This document shows positions 15,959 to 24,642 of a stretch of 35,431 nt of DNA, in pieces (within the stretch, counting starts at the first letter, position 1; the number at the start of each line of letters is the position of its first letter). The stretch is from assembly GCA_002722935.1 (NCBI GenBank), contig PBMX01000021.1, forward strand, positions 1 through 35,431. The letters are read 5' to 3'. The notes under the pieces are model-generated. The model had not been told where the DNA came from and did not search any database. It saw only the letters and a list, made by a program, of their open reading frames with translations. A program made the translations under genes and the position numbers. The stretch is from Phycisphaerae bacterium. GTDB lineage: Bacteria > Planctomycetota > Phycisphaerae > Phycisphaerales > SM1A02.

Positions 15959-18058
15959 ATGCGACGCGAATACCGGTTCCCTGCCCTGCTGATTTTTCTG
16001 ACCTGCGCGACGACCGCTCTGGGCTGGCAGGGTGGTGAAGGCTGGACGTTCGACGCCTCCAAACACCTTGACGCCACGCGTGCCCATGTCATGTCCTTCG
16101 GCACGAAGATCGCATTGTCGCATGACGTGACCCGGGTCGCAGTGAAGCTCGATGGAGTACCCGGCGAGGCTGGTGAACTGGCAGGATTCGATCCAGGAGA
16201 ACTCGAGTCTCTGGGACTTGATGGCTGGCACCTGCTGCCGCTGCCTCCTGGCGAGCAGACGACCCGCGGCGTGATCGATGCCGTCGGGAGCCTCTCCATC
16301 GCCGGCGGAGTTCGCATGGCTTCTCCCGTGTTCATCGATTCACTTGGTGGTCCTCTGGTCCCCACTGACAGGATTCTCATGCAGTTCAACGAGGACCCCG
16401 GGCTTCCCGAGGTCAACGAACTGCTCGATGAACTCGGCGCACTGCCGGTAGAACGACAGGCATGGTCGCTCCTGCCCGGCTCGTACAAGGTGACGAGCCG
16501 TTCGCGGAATGGATTCGATGTCCTTGCTCAGGCCAATGCACTCGCCGAACGACGGGACGTCCGTTTCGCGGAACCGGACATGCTCTTCACCGGCCGGGGT
16601 GATGGTGTCCCGGACGATCCCGGGTTCATCAACTGCTGGGGACTTCACAACACGGGACAGTTCGACGGGGCCGTGCCCGACATGGACATGGATTCGCTCG
16701 AATCCTGGGAGATCGAGACCGGGGATCCCGACGTACTCGTACTGATAATTGATACCGGCACACAGCAGGACCACCCCGACATCAACCAGAACCCGGGCAT
16801 GGACTTCACCGGTGAAGCAGGAGGCGGAGGTCCGGTCAACGAGTGCGACAACCATGGAACTCCGGTCTCCGGCTGCGTCTCGGCCATCATGAACAACGGG
16901 ATTGGAACCCTCGGGTCGGCCCCCGGGGTGACCACCATCTCGGCACGCTGCTTCATCTCGAACATACCCTGCAACGGCGGCTGGTCCGCGAACTACAGCT
17001 GGACGGCCGATGCGATCGACTGGGCCTTCGGCCTCGGAGCCCGGGTGAGTAACAACAGCAACAACTACGGAGGCACGAGCGCGGCCATCGAGGCGTCCTA
17101 TGAAGCTTCGCGCAACGCCGGGATGGTCCATTTCGGCTCAGCCGGCAATAACTCCTCGCCCTCTCTCTCATACCCGTCCAGCCTCGATACGGTCAACTCA
17201 GTAGCCGCCCTCGCTTGGGATGGAGATCTCGCCTCGTTCAGCAACTGGGGAGAAGGCCTCGCCTTCTCGGCCCCGGGGAACAATGTCTATTCCACCGACC
17301 GGACCGGCTCCGATGGATACAACGGTGACGATTATGTCTTCGTCAACGGGACGTCCTTCGCCTCCCCGTATGCAGCCGGCGTCGCCGCCCAGGTCATCTC
17401 GGTCGATCCGGGCCTGAGTGCCTTTGAAGTCGAAGCCATTCTGCAGGAGTCCTGCGTCGACCTTGGGGATCCCGGCTATGACACCGACTTCGGATGGGGC
17501 TTCGTCAATGCCCAGGCCGCACTCGCGTCCATGTTCGAACCCGGGGCCTGCTGCCTCGGAACGGACTGCTCGATCGAACTCCAGACCGACTGTGAGGATT
17601 CCGGTGGATCCTTCATCGGCGAAGGAACGGACTGCGGTTCCGACCCATGTGGCCCGACGAGTGGCTGCCTAGGAGATATCAGTGGAGATGATCATGTCGG
17701 GGTCGACGACCTGCTCGCCATCATCGGAGCCTGGGGAAGCGGAGACGCGGATGCCGACCTGAATGCCGACGGCATCGTCGGCGTCGATGATCTCCTGATC
17801 GTCATCGGAAACTGGGGTCCCTGCCCCGATGCATGCACCGAGGGCTTCAACTGTGGCGATGATGCCGACCTCTTCACGTGCGGGGGTGACGGGTGCTACT
17901 GCATGGAACTCTTCGATGGCAGCGATGCATGCCTGAGCGTCGTTGAATCGACCTGCGATGCATATGAACCATGTCCCGACGGCTCCTGTCCACCAGGCTT
18001 CGAATGCGTCGTCAACTCATGCTGCCCGGATCCCGTCTGCGTACCCATCTGCGACTAG
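15959..18058 (+). CDS. Secreted subtilisin-like (S8) protease with dockerin-like tail
   Basis: The ATG at 15959 has GGAGGA nine bases upstream and begins a signal peptide (MRREYRFPALLIFLTCATTA); the protein is 699 residues. The S8 catalytic triad is complete: Asp265 in IIDTGTQQDHPDI, His299 in DNHGTPVSG and Ser466 in NGTSFASPYAAG. A region of about 200 residues before the Asp is likely an inhibitor-type prodomain. After the protease come a Cys-rich GACCLGTDC module and a dockerin-like pair of calcium loops (DISGDDHVGVDDLLAIIGAWG, then a second loop to WG). The end is another Cys-rich stretch. The tail probably governs surface attachment or export rather than catalysis. The gene stands alone after tRNA-Pro. 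Confidence 0.9.
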   Translation: MRREYRFPALLIFLTCATTALGWQGGEGWTFDASKHLDATRAHVMSFGTKIALSHDVTRVAVKLDGVPGEAGELAGFDPGELESLGLDGWHLLPLPPGEQTTRGVIDAVGSLSIAGGVRMASPVFIDSLGGPLVPTDRILMQFNEDPGLPEVNELLDELGALPVERQAWSLLPGSYKVTSRSRNGFDVLAQANALAERRDVRFAEPDMLFTGRGDGVPDDPGFINCWGLHNTGQFDGAVPDMDMDSLESWEIETGDPDVLVLIIDTGTQQDHPDINQNPGMDFTGEAGGGGPVNECDNHGTPVSGCVSAIMNNGIGTLGSAPGVTTISARCFISNIPCNGGWSANYSWTADAIDWAFGLGARVSNNSNNYGGTSAAIEASYEASRNAGMVHFGSAGNNSSPSLSYPSSLDTVNSVAALAWDGDLASFSNWGEGLAFSAPGNNVYSTDRTGSDGYNGDDYVFVNGTSFASPYAAGVAAQVISVDPGLSAFEVEAILQESCVDLGDPGYDTDFGWGFVNAQAALASMFEPGACCLGTDCSIELQTDCEDSGGSFIGEGTDCGSDPCGPTSGCLGDISGDDHVGVDDLLAIIGAWGSGDADADLNADGIVGVDDLLIVIGNWGPCPDACTEGFNCGDDADLFTCGGDGCYCMELFDGSDACLSVVESTCDAYEPCPDGSCPPGFECVVNSCCPDPVCVPICD

Positions 18059-18428
18059 GATCCACGACACCCATGGAACTCCATCCCAGGGAAACGGTGC
18101 TGCTCGCAAGTGATTTTTCAGATCTCTGGTCTCCTGGTACCAGGACGTTCTCGGGTTCACGGTCACCAGACTCTTCGAGGGCGATATCAATGAAGGCGGA
18201 ACGACTGATGTATCAGACCTGTTGATGGTTATCGCTTCCTGGTCGACCTGAGAAATCATGTCCAGGGCTACTTTCACCCGCATGGCCGAATTGCAAGGGG
18301 GTGAAGTTTCCGTTTCTGGCTTGATCTCGAGGGGTGCATCATCGAAATTGGGGTTTCAAGGGGACAGCCCTCCACTCAGGACGTAGAGTTTTTTGACGCA
18401 GTATCTATCCCGGGGAGATTTGGATCAC
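18059..18428 (+). other. Intergenic region with decayed dockerin tail
   Basis: About 370 bases separate the protease and the YHYH gene. The stretch contains a dockerin-tail relic (listed separately), a 14-bp palindrome TCCTGGTACCAGGA at 18132-18145, and a T-rich run near 18390 just before the next gene. No intact gene or clear terminator is seen. Confidence 0.5.
18114..18251 (+). pseudogene. Relic of a dockerin-like C-terminal tail
   Basis: From the stop at 18111-18113 to the stop at 18249-18251 a frame without a start codon encodes FEGDINEGGTTDVSDLLMV followed by IASWST and the stop. This matches the last calcium loop and WG-type ending of the dockerin-like modules in neighbouring genes, with the usual final Gly-containing end altered. 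It is in a different frame from the protease upstream. It looks like the 3' remnant of a lost or deleted secreted-protein gene. Confidence 0.6.
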
Positions 18429-19484
18429 ATGAAACGAACGCGCCTGATCATCTCGACCATTGCATCAATGGCATTTGCAACCGCGGTCATGGCCGATTCG
18501 GCCACGGGTCTCGGCTGCGACGGCGACTGCACCCGGGACGGACAGGTCAACGTCGACGATCTCCTGTCGGTCATCAGTTCCTGGGGCCAGAACGGCTGCG
18601 ATGTGAATGATGACGGCATCACGAATGTCAATGAACTCCTCCGGGTCCTCAACGAGTGGAATGCACCCTGCCATCCATTCATGACGGATCATCCGCTTGG
18701 ACTCAACGTCGAGTTCGACTACGACGCCGGATTCGCCATCATCAGCGCCACCGGTCTCGCCGAGCACCCGATGGGCCCCTTCGACGGCTCGACCGGCTGC
18801 TTCAATCCCAACACGCCCACGAACCAGAACGACCAGTGGCTCATCCCACTTGAACCGACTCCCACGAGCACTCCCTCCGTGGACGTACTTGACCAGTTGG
18901 GGCCAATCGGCATCTGGTACAACGGAGTCGCCTTCTACAACCCCTACGACGGGGGCGGCGTGGAGGCACCCGGCAACATCTGCATGGATGACTACAACGG
19001 GCATCCCTCCCCCGATGGCCGCTACCACTATCACCAGTACTCACCCGTGACCGGTGACGATGGCGGCGGGCATTCCCCCATCCTCGGCTACGCCTTCGAT
19101 GGGATTCCGGTCTGCGGACCATGGGAAACGAAGGGCGTCGTGGCGGCCGCTTCGACCAATCCGCTCGATGACTGCAACGGACATTTCCATGCCGACGGCT
19201 CCTACCACTACCACTCCATCTCCTACGACCTGGCCGTCGACCTCGGGCTGCCCGGCGAAGGCTTCCCATGGGTCATCGGCTGTTTCCACGCCGAACCGGA
19301 GACGTCGAACTTCAGCGGCGGCGGCGGTCCGCCGCCTCCCCCGGGTGGATGCGATGCGTGCGCGCAGAACATGATTCCACCGCCCATCTGCAACTGTGTC
19401 CATACGACGCCCGGCTACGAGTACTGCTGCGAGAACTGGGATGCGGCCTGCCAGGACTATGCCGACGCCAACTGCCTGCCCTGA
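18429..19484 (+). CDS. Secreted YHYH-domain protein with N-terminal dockerin-like module
   Basis: The ATG at 18429 (352 residues) follows GGGGAG by eleven bases and starts a signal peptide (MKRTRLIISTIASMAF, cleavage near AVMA-DS). Immediately after it lies a dockerin-like pair of loops (DGQVNVDDLLSVISSWG, then DVNDDGITNVNELL). Next comes a YHYH-type domain with two exact motifs, GRYHYH and GSYHYH, plus GYAFDGIPVCG, features of the YHYH family whose role is unknown. The C-terminus has a Gly/Pro linker (GGGGPPPPPGG) and a Cys-rich module ending in CCENWDAACQDYADANC. The dockerin module is N-terminal here, unlike its neighbours. Metal binding by the His motifs is plausible but unproven. Confidence 0.85.
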   Translation: MKRTRLIISTIASMAFATAVMADSATGLGCDGDCTRDGQVNVDDLLSVISSWGQNGCDVNDDGITNVNELLRVLNEWNAPCHPFMTDHPLGLNVEFDYDAGFAIISATGLAEHPMGPFDGSTGCFNPNTPTNQNDQWLIPLEPTPTSTPSVDVLDQLGPIGIWYNGVAFYNPYDGGGVEAPGNICMDDYNGHPSPDGRYHYHQYSPVTGDDGGGHSPILGYAFDGIPVCGPWETKGVVAAASTNPLDDCNGHFHADGSYHYHSISYDLAVDLGLPGEGFPWVIGCFHAEPETSNFSGGGGPPPPPGGCDACAQNMIPPPICNCVHTTPGYEYCCENWDAACQDYADANCLP

Positions 19485-19511
19485 GTTGCACCCGGGCCCG
19501 TCGATTCGCCG

Positions 19512-20117
19512 ATGAGATCATCCATCATGCCGGTGTCATTGACAGTTCGATTCCTTCTGTCCCTCGTCGCGGGCGCACTGCTGGTCGGCTGCTCCACCGA
19601 ACCTGAGCACCGCTACGTTGATGTCACGGGTGCCACCCACTCGCCTCTGGAAGGCTCGACCGGCGACCTGGTCGTCCTTGTCTTCTCCAGTACGGACTGC
19701 CCCATCGCCAATGCCATGGCTCCCGAACTGGAACGTGCCCACCAGGACACCATCAAGCAGGGAGGACGCTTCTATCTCGTCCATGCCCGGAGAGACCTCG
19801 CGGATGCCGAGGCCGTCAAGCATGCATCGGAGTTCTCCCTTGGCATGCCCGTGCTCATCGATCATGAGCACGCCCTCGTTGAACACTTCGATGCCACCGT
19901 GACCCCGGAAACCTTCGTCCTGCACTTCACCGGACCCGGCACATACGAGATCGCCTATACCGGGAGCATCAACAACCTCTACGGTTCCGTGGGCAATCGT
20001 CGCACGAAGGCCTCCGAGCACTACCTCCGGGACGCGATCGCTTCCGTGTCCACCGGCGACGAGGTCGAGGTGGCCAAGCGCCAACCCTACGGCTGCTTCA
20101 TCGAGCGAGAGCAATGA
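19512..20117 (+). CDS. Redoxin/thioredoxin-fold lipoprotein
   Basis: This 201-residue protein has a lipoprotein signal whose lipobox ends at Cys27 (LVAGALLVGC), so it is likely anchored in the envelope. The domain is thioredoxin-like: FSSTDCPIANAMAPEL carries a single Cys63 where TlpA-type proteins have CxxC, so it is closer to the AhpC/TSA-like one-Cys arrangement. A conserved-looking PYGCF with a second Cys near residue 195 may be the resolving or ligand residue. The stop codon overlaps the start of the following cytochrome gene (ATGA), indicating coupled translation. From memory, in many planctomycetes and related bacteria redoxin and cytochrome parts like these are fused in one protein. 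No good ribosome site precedes the ATG; an ATG at 19527 is possible. Confidence 0.82.
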   Translation: MRSSIMPVSLTVRFLLSLVAGALLVGCSTEPEHRYVDVTGATHSPLEGSTGDLVVLVFSSTDCPIANAMAPELERAHQDTIKQGGRFYLVHARRDLADAEAVKHASEFSLGMPVLIDHEHALVEHFDATVTPETFVLHFTGPGTYEIAYTGSINNLYGSVGNRRTKASEHYLRDAIASVSTGDEVEVAKRQPYGCFIEREQ

Positions 20118-21412
20118 AGCTGGTCCTGCTGCTGCTGCTGGGCCAGGCTTCGCCGGCCATCGAACCGGGCACATGGTCGACGGCCGCCCCGCTCATCCAG
20201 CAGCACTGCGCCGCCTGCCACCGCGAGGGGGGCTCTGCTCCCTTTACCCTGCTGACCCATGCCGATGTCAAGCGACGTCGCAGTTTCATTGCGACCGTAC
20301 TCAAGCAGGAACTGATGCCTCCATGGCTGCCATCGAACAAGGGAGTCGCCCTCCAGGGAGACGGTTCGATGCCCCCGGAAGACCGCGCCAGCCTGATCGC
20401 CTGGCTCGAAGCCGGTGCCCCCGTGGGAAGTGAGCAGAACCCGGCACCGATCAAGCCAATGGCATCGGCGACGTTTCCCACCGACTCCATCAAGGTCACC
20501 ATGACTGAGCCATTCACGATTCCAGCGGAAACCATCGAGACCGAGCAGCGTTACCACGAGGACACGTGGACCTTCGTGATGCCGGTGGGGAACGAGACCC
20601 CCCTTCGCATCCGTGGCATCGGCTGGGAACCCACCGCCCCGGAGACGGTGCACACAATCACCCTGCTCTTCGACGCCGAAGGCCGGGGCCGCCAGCGTGA
20701 CGAGTACGACCCGAGGCCCGGGTACGAGATGTCCGGTGATCTCAATCGCGACATCTCGGGAACCAACGGCGGCGTGGGCATCGGCATGAACAGGATGCTG
20801 CTTCCAGAGAGCTTCCACTGGTCACTGCCGGCCGATGCCGACCTGGTCGCCGACGTGCGCTACCGACCGATAGGGCGTGAGATGCCCTTGCAGGACAGCT
20901 TCCACCTGTTCCCCACCGAGGACGAGGATTCACGTGAGATCATCGCCGTCCTCACCGCGGTCAACCGCCTGAAGGTTCCCGCCGGGGAGACGCAGCACAT
21001 CGCCGAGGACCGGTTCACCCTGCCGGCGGCCATGGACGTCGTCGCGATACTTCCCCGGTCGCGCAACGAGTGCCGGTCGATGCAACTGATGGCCATCCTG
21101 CCCGATGGTGAAACCCGGGTTCTCATGGATATCCCGGGATGGGACGGCCACTTCCGCAGGCCATTCCTCCTGGAGGAAGTACTGCACCTGCCCGAGGGAA
21201 CGACACTCCACAGCAGGTTCGTCATCGACAACTCGACGGAGAACCCTCGCAATCCCTTCGATCCCCCGGAAGATTTTCGCATCGGCAAGCGAACCGGGGC
21301 CGCCGCCTTCACGCTGCTTGGAGCCGGCACGGACGAGGAAGGAAGCGCCGCCCTCGTGGAACTGAGCCAATGGACGATGGATCGCAGGGGCAGCCGGACG
21401 CGAAAGCCCTGA
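20114..21412 (+). CDS. Cytochrome c protein with PHM-like (Cu monooxygenase-type) C-terminal domain
   Basis: This 432-residue protein begins with a short hydrophobic leader (MKLVLLLLLGQA). A mono-haem site CAACH follows at residues 32-36, and MPPW near 78 fits the distal-ligand region. The remainder aligns by eye with the planctomycete-type domain related to copper type II ascorbate-dependent monooxygenases. At the usual HH and HYxPxG copper positions, however, it has VHTITLL and RYRPIG. The copper site therefore looks degenerate and the protein may be an electron-transfer or binding protein rather than an oxygenase. The ATG overlaps the redoxin stop codon, so the two products probably act together in the periplasm. 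It converges with the DUF1028 gene with 8 bp between stops. Confidence 0.75.
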   Translation: MKLVLLLLLGQASPAIEPGTWSTAAPLIQQHCAACHREGGSAPFTLLTHADVKRRRSFIATVLKQELMPPWLPSNKGVALQGDGSMPPEDRASLIAWLEAGAPVGSEQNPAPIKPMASATFPTDSIKVTMTEPFTIPAETIETEQRYHEDTWTFVMPVGNETPLRIRGIGWEPTAPETVHTITLLFDAEGRGRQRDEYDPRPGYEMSGDLNRDISGTNGGVGIGMNRMLLPESFHWSLPADADLVADVRYRPIGREMPLQDSFHLFPTEDEDSREIIAVLTAVNRLKVPAGETQHIAEDRFTLPAAMDVVAILPRSRNECRSMQLMAILPDGETRVLMDIPGWDGHFRRPFLLEEVLHLPEGTTLHSRFVIDNSTENPRNPFDPPEDFRIGKRTGAAAFTLLGAGTDEEGSAALVELSQWTMDRRGSRTRKP

Positions 21413-21420
21413 TGCCTTCG

Positions 21421-22425
21421 TCAACGCGCCTCGTCTTGAATGCGCTGAATGAGCTGCGGATCATCCGGCAGCAGGCCTGAACCTGCCAGCCTCGGGACGA
21501 TCTCGACCCAGATCGGCTCCGCGTGGAAGACCCGGCGGAAGATGGGCATGGCCTCGTCCACCTGGCCTGCACCCACGAGGGATACGGCATACCAGAAGGG
21601 AATCTCGATGATCTGGGGCGCATACTGTTCCGCGGTCTTGAACTCTCTGGCCGCCAGTTCGAAATCACCTTGACCGATCGCCCTGTCACCTGCATCGAGG
21701 TGGTTGTAGGCACGCTGGACCTGGACAAGGCGCTTCAGTTCCTGCACGGGCCGGGGATGATCTTCCACGCGCAGGTCGAATACGCGGTCGTTCCACGGTG
21801 AACCGGAGGACTCGCCCTTGACGATGAGCATGGCGGCCGACTGCCGGCCACGGATGTCACCCCCTTCGTTTTCCGCAGCCTCCAGCGCCGCGACCATGCG
21901 CGCCGCCATGTCGCCTTCCGTTGTTCGATAGGCATCCGCCATCGCGTCCCAGACCGTGTCCTTCTCCATGAGGTTCGCCTGCACGGAAAACTGGTGCTCG
22001 GCATCGACGATCTGCCCCGCCATGGGAATGCAGTCAGCTCCAGTGAAGGCCATCACACGGCCCTGCGCATCGATCATGGCGACCTGGCGAAGTTCCCGGC
22101 CCTCGTCACTGACAAGCAGTCCCTTGAGCGAATCGGGGGCGGACACCCCGGCCCGCATCATGTCCAGCCCGAGAGGGCCGTAGTTGGGATTCACCAGAGA
22201 TTGGGTCGCCACCGCGCCAACCTCCGCCTCGGCCCAGGTGACGATGGAGCCGACGGAGAACCAGTGCGACTGAACCGCCACCCCGAGTTGGCCATTGGCC
22301 GGATCGCGGGCCACGATCGAGTAGGTCGTGACCAAGGGCTCACGGACACCGGGGTTCTCAAGGGTGGAGGTGGTTGAACATCCAGACAGCAGCAGGCAGG
22401 CCAGGAGAGCAGTTGTTCGTCGCAT
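21421..22425 (-). CDS. DUF1028-family lipoprotein with TPR-like C-terminus
   Basis: This 334-residue protein has AAGGAG six bases before the ATG. The signal ends in a lipobox at Cys16 (LLLSGC). Residues about 32-240 are DUF1028: TYSIVARDPANGQLGVAVQS, then SVGSIVTWAEAEVGAVATQS, and later FTGADCIPMAGQ. The family has an Ntn-hydrolase-like appearance and unknown substrate. The last 90 residues (HLDAGDRAIGQGDFELAAREF) look like tetratricopeptide repeats and probably mediate binding. It is divergent from the Cys-rich gene, with 147 bp between the starts, so a shared regulatory region is possible. Confidence 0.88.
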   Translation of the reverse strand: MRRTTALLACLLLSGCSTTSTLENPGVREPLVTTYSIVARDPANGQLGVAVQSHWFSVGSIVTWAEAEVGAVATQSLVNPNYGPLGLDMMRAGVSAPDSLKGLLVSDEGRELRQVAMIDAQGRVMAFTGADCIPMAGQIVDAEHQFSVQANLMEKDTVWDAMADAYRTTEGDMAARMVAALEAAENEGGDIRGRQSAAMLIVKGESSGSPWNDRVFDLRVEDHPRPVQELKRLVQVQRAYNHLDAGDRAIGQGDFELAAREFKTAEQYAPQIIEIPFWYAVSLVGAGQVDEAMPIFRRVFHAEPIWVEIVPRLAGSGLLPDDPQLIQRIQDEAR

Positions 22426-22572
22426 GGGGGGCTCCTTTGAACGGGTGGATCATACCCAGAGTGCCCTCCAGAGCCCTTGGAGGCGGAAACGAGCATTTCA
22501 TGCTTGAATCGGCTCGTTCAATCCAGCAGAATGGATCGGTCGCAAGGCCGGCCTTCGGGCCGAGGGGAGAGA

Positions 22573-24630
22573 ATGATGAAGAGCGATCGATCCAACGCGT
22601 GGCGTTCCATGCTTTTCATAGTGTGCTCGTTGTTCCTGGTCACGGGAATGGCCTTGGGCGATCCATGTGATGACGATCCCTGCTACGACTGGGACTGCCC
22701 TGACTTCGATGAGTGCGCGTGCGGCTGGGCCGACCCGTGCGATCCAATGTGCGGTGGCGACCCATGTGATCCTGCATGCGGTGGAGATCCCTGTGATCCA
22801 TCCTGCGGTGGAGATCCCTGTGATCCTGCATGCGGCTGGGGCGATCCCTGCGACTGCGGTTGGGAAGATCCATGCAACTGCCCGGGATGGGAATGCCTTG
22901 ATTGGTGCCCAGGCAGCGATCCGTGCAGTGAAAACTGCGTGACGGATCCCTGCGCCGATCCAAATGGAGATTGCTACAACGTCTGTGATTGCACGTACTG
23001 TCAGGACCCCGACTGCCCCGACTACGACGAGTGCTACTGCTATGGCGGACCACTCGAGTGCAACCCCCTGTGCCCGGATTACCACCCCTACTGCAACCCG
23101 GAATGCAGCGAGTACGACCCGTGCAATCCGGCTGCAGACTGCTTCGATCCGTGCGACCCGGCATGCGGTGGCGATCCCTGTGATCCTGAATGCGGTGGTG
23201 GTGACCCATGCGACTGTGGATGGGGCGATCCCTGCGAATGCTGGGGCGATCCCTGCGATCCGGAGTGCGGCGGTGACCCATACTGTGATCCTGCCTGCGG
23301 TGGTGATCCCTGCAGCCCGAAATGCGGCGGTGATCCCTGCATCGTCGGTGGAGAATGCTGGGATCCCTGCGATACCTCCTGCCCGGACTACGACCCCTGC
23401 CTCTGTGATCCCCCCAGTTGTGCTCCCCCGGTCAATGATGAATGCGAGGACTACATAGGTCTCTTTGATGGACTTACGACCTTCGATACGACCAATGCAA
23501 CGACCGGTGCTCCACAGGGTGATTTCGACCAGTGCACCAACTTCGGGAACATCAATGTCTACAACGACATCTGGTACAAGTACACACCCGAATGTTCCGG
23601 AACACTCACGCTGTCGACCTGTGACGAAGCACCTTTCGATACGCGGATAGCTCTGTACGATGCACCGCCCTGCGACTACGACGGCCAGGTGCTTGCCTGC
23701 AATGACGATGGCGACGGGTGCAGCAACTACACCTCCTTCCTCCAGTACGAGGTGGCAGGAGGAACACCCTACATCGTCCGCCTCGGAGGATTCGGTTCCG
23801 GTGATGCCGGTGTCGGGCGCATCTGGGTCGAGTGCGTCACGCCACCCAATGACTGCCTAGAGGAGCTTCCGGATTGTCCGTCCGACATCAATGGCGATGG
23901 CACCACCGACGTGCTGGATCTCCTCGGGGTCCTTGACGGGTGGGGTCAAACCGGCCCGCCACGCCCCGCAGGCGACTGCGCACCTGGTGACACGGGCGAC
24001 TGCGTAGTCGATGTTCTCGACCTGCTGGAAGTCATCAGTGCATGGGGATCCTGCAACTGCTCCGACCCCTGCAACCCCGACTGTGACAACTACGACCCCT
24101 GTCACCCTGATTGCGGGGGTGATCCCTGCGACTGTGGTTTCGGTGATCCCTGTGAATGCGGCTGGGGTGATCCCTGTGACTGCGGTTCGGGTGATCCATG
24201 CGATCCAGCATGCGGTGGTGGCGATCCCTGCGACTGCGGTTGGGAAGATCCCTGCAACTGCCCGGGGTGGGAATGCCTTGAATGGTGCGAAGGCAGTGAT
24301 CCGTGCAGTGAAAACTGCGTAGGGGATCCATGTGCAGATGAAAACAGCCCCTGCTATGACGTCTGTGAATGTACCTGGTGCCAGGACCCCGACTGCCCCG
24401 ACTACGACGAGTGCTACTGCTACGGTGGACCACTCGAGTGCAATCCCCTGTGCCCGGATTACCACCCCTACTGCAACCCGGAGTGCAGCGAGTACGACCC
24501 GTGCAATCCGGATGCCGACTGCTACGATGAATGCGATTGCGGCGGCGGTGACCCGTGCGAATGCGGTTGGGGTGATCCCTGCGAATGCGGTTGGGGTGAT
24601 CCCTGCGAATGCTGGGGTGACTGCCCCTGA
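22573..24630 (+). CDS. Secreted Asp-Pro-Cys-rich repeat protein with PPC-like and dockerin-like centre
   Basis: The ATG at 22573 follows GGGGAG and opens a signal peptide (SMLFIVCSLFLVTGMALG); the protein is 685 residues. Arm A (roughly residues 30-285) is built from DPC units, many as the nonapeptide CGGDPCDPA, with about one Cys in every 4-5 residues. I count 21 Cys in the first 94 mature residues, no Arg and only one Lys in the arm. A PPC-like beta domain follows (NDECEDYIGLFDG to RIWVEC), then a dockerin-like pair (DINGDGTTDVLDLL and CVVDVLDLLEVISAWG). Arm B is a second Cys block without any Lys or Arg, containing a near copy of part of arm A. It is probably a disulfide-linked envelope or metal-binding protein; no known family was recognised for the arms. 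Confidence 0.85.
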   Translation: MMKSDRSNAWRSMLFIVCSLFLVTGMALGDPCDDDPCYDWDCPDFDECACGWADPCDPMCGGDPCDPACGGDPCDPSCGGDPCDPACGWGDPCDCGWEDPCNCPGWECLDWCPGSDPCSENCVTDPCADPNGDCYNVCDCTYCQDPDCPDYDECYCYGGPLECNPLCPDYHPYCNPECSEYDPCNPAADCFDPCDPACGGDPCDPECGGGDPCDCGWGDPCECWGDPCDPECGGDPYCDPACGGDPCSPKCGGDPCIVGGECWDPCDTSCPDYDPCLCDPPSCAPPVNDECEDYIGLFDGLTTFDTTNATTGAPQGDFDQCTNFGNINVYNDIWYKYTPECSGTLTLSTCDEAPFDTRIALYDAPPCDYDGQVLACNDDGDGCSNYTSFLQYEVAGGTPYIVRLGGFGSGDAGVGRIWVECVTPPNDCLEELPDCPSDINGDGTTDVLDLLGVLDGWGQTGPPRPAGDCAPGDTGDCVVDVLDLLEVISAWGSCNCSDPCNPDCDNYDPCHPDCGGDPCDCGFGDPCECGWGDPCDCGSGDPCDPACGGGDPCDCGWEDPCNCPGWECLEWCEGSDPCSENCVGDPCADENSPCYDVCECTWCQDPDCPDYDECYCYGGPLECNPLCPDYHPYCNPECSEYDPCNPDADCYDECDCGGGDPCECGWGDPCECGWGDPCECWGDCP
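22750..22830 (+). repeat. Three tandem 27-bp units encoding CGGDPCDPA-type nonapeptides
   Basis: Units lie at 22750-22776, 22777-22803 and 22804-22830, in phase with the gene. They differ at few positions, mainly in the third base of codons and in the last codon (Ala or Ser). Partial units flank them on both sides. Confidence 0.9.
22841..23146 (+). repeat. Direct repeat copy 1 (arm A of Cys-rich gene)
   Basis: This 306-bp segment recurs 1380 bp downstream without any gap. My hand count gives about 35 differences (near 89% identity), concentrated at 22937-23000, while 23001-23130 is almost unchanged. It encodes the block from GDPCDCGWEDPC to DPCNPAADC. Confidence 0.9.
24221..24526 (+). repeat. 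Direct repeat copy 2 (arm B of Cys-rich gene)
   Basis: This is the partner of the segment at 22841-23146, offset by exactly 1380 bp (460 codons), so the reading frame is kept. It encodes GDPCDCGWEDPC through DPCNPDADC. Confidence 0.9.
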
Positions 24631-24642
24631 TACGGAAGCAGG

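Noticed and set aside
22750-22830. CRISPR-like array
   Set aside because: The 27-bp units are directly adjacent with no spacers and are in phase with a coding sequence.
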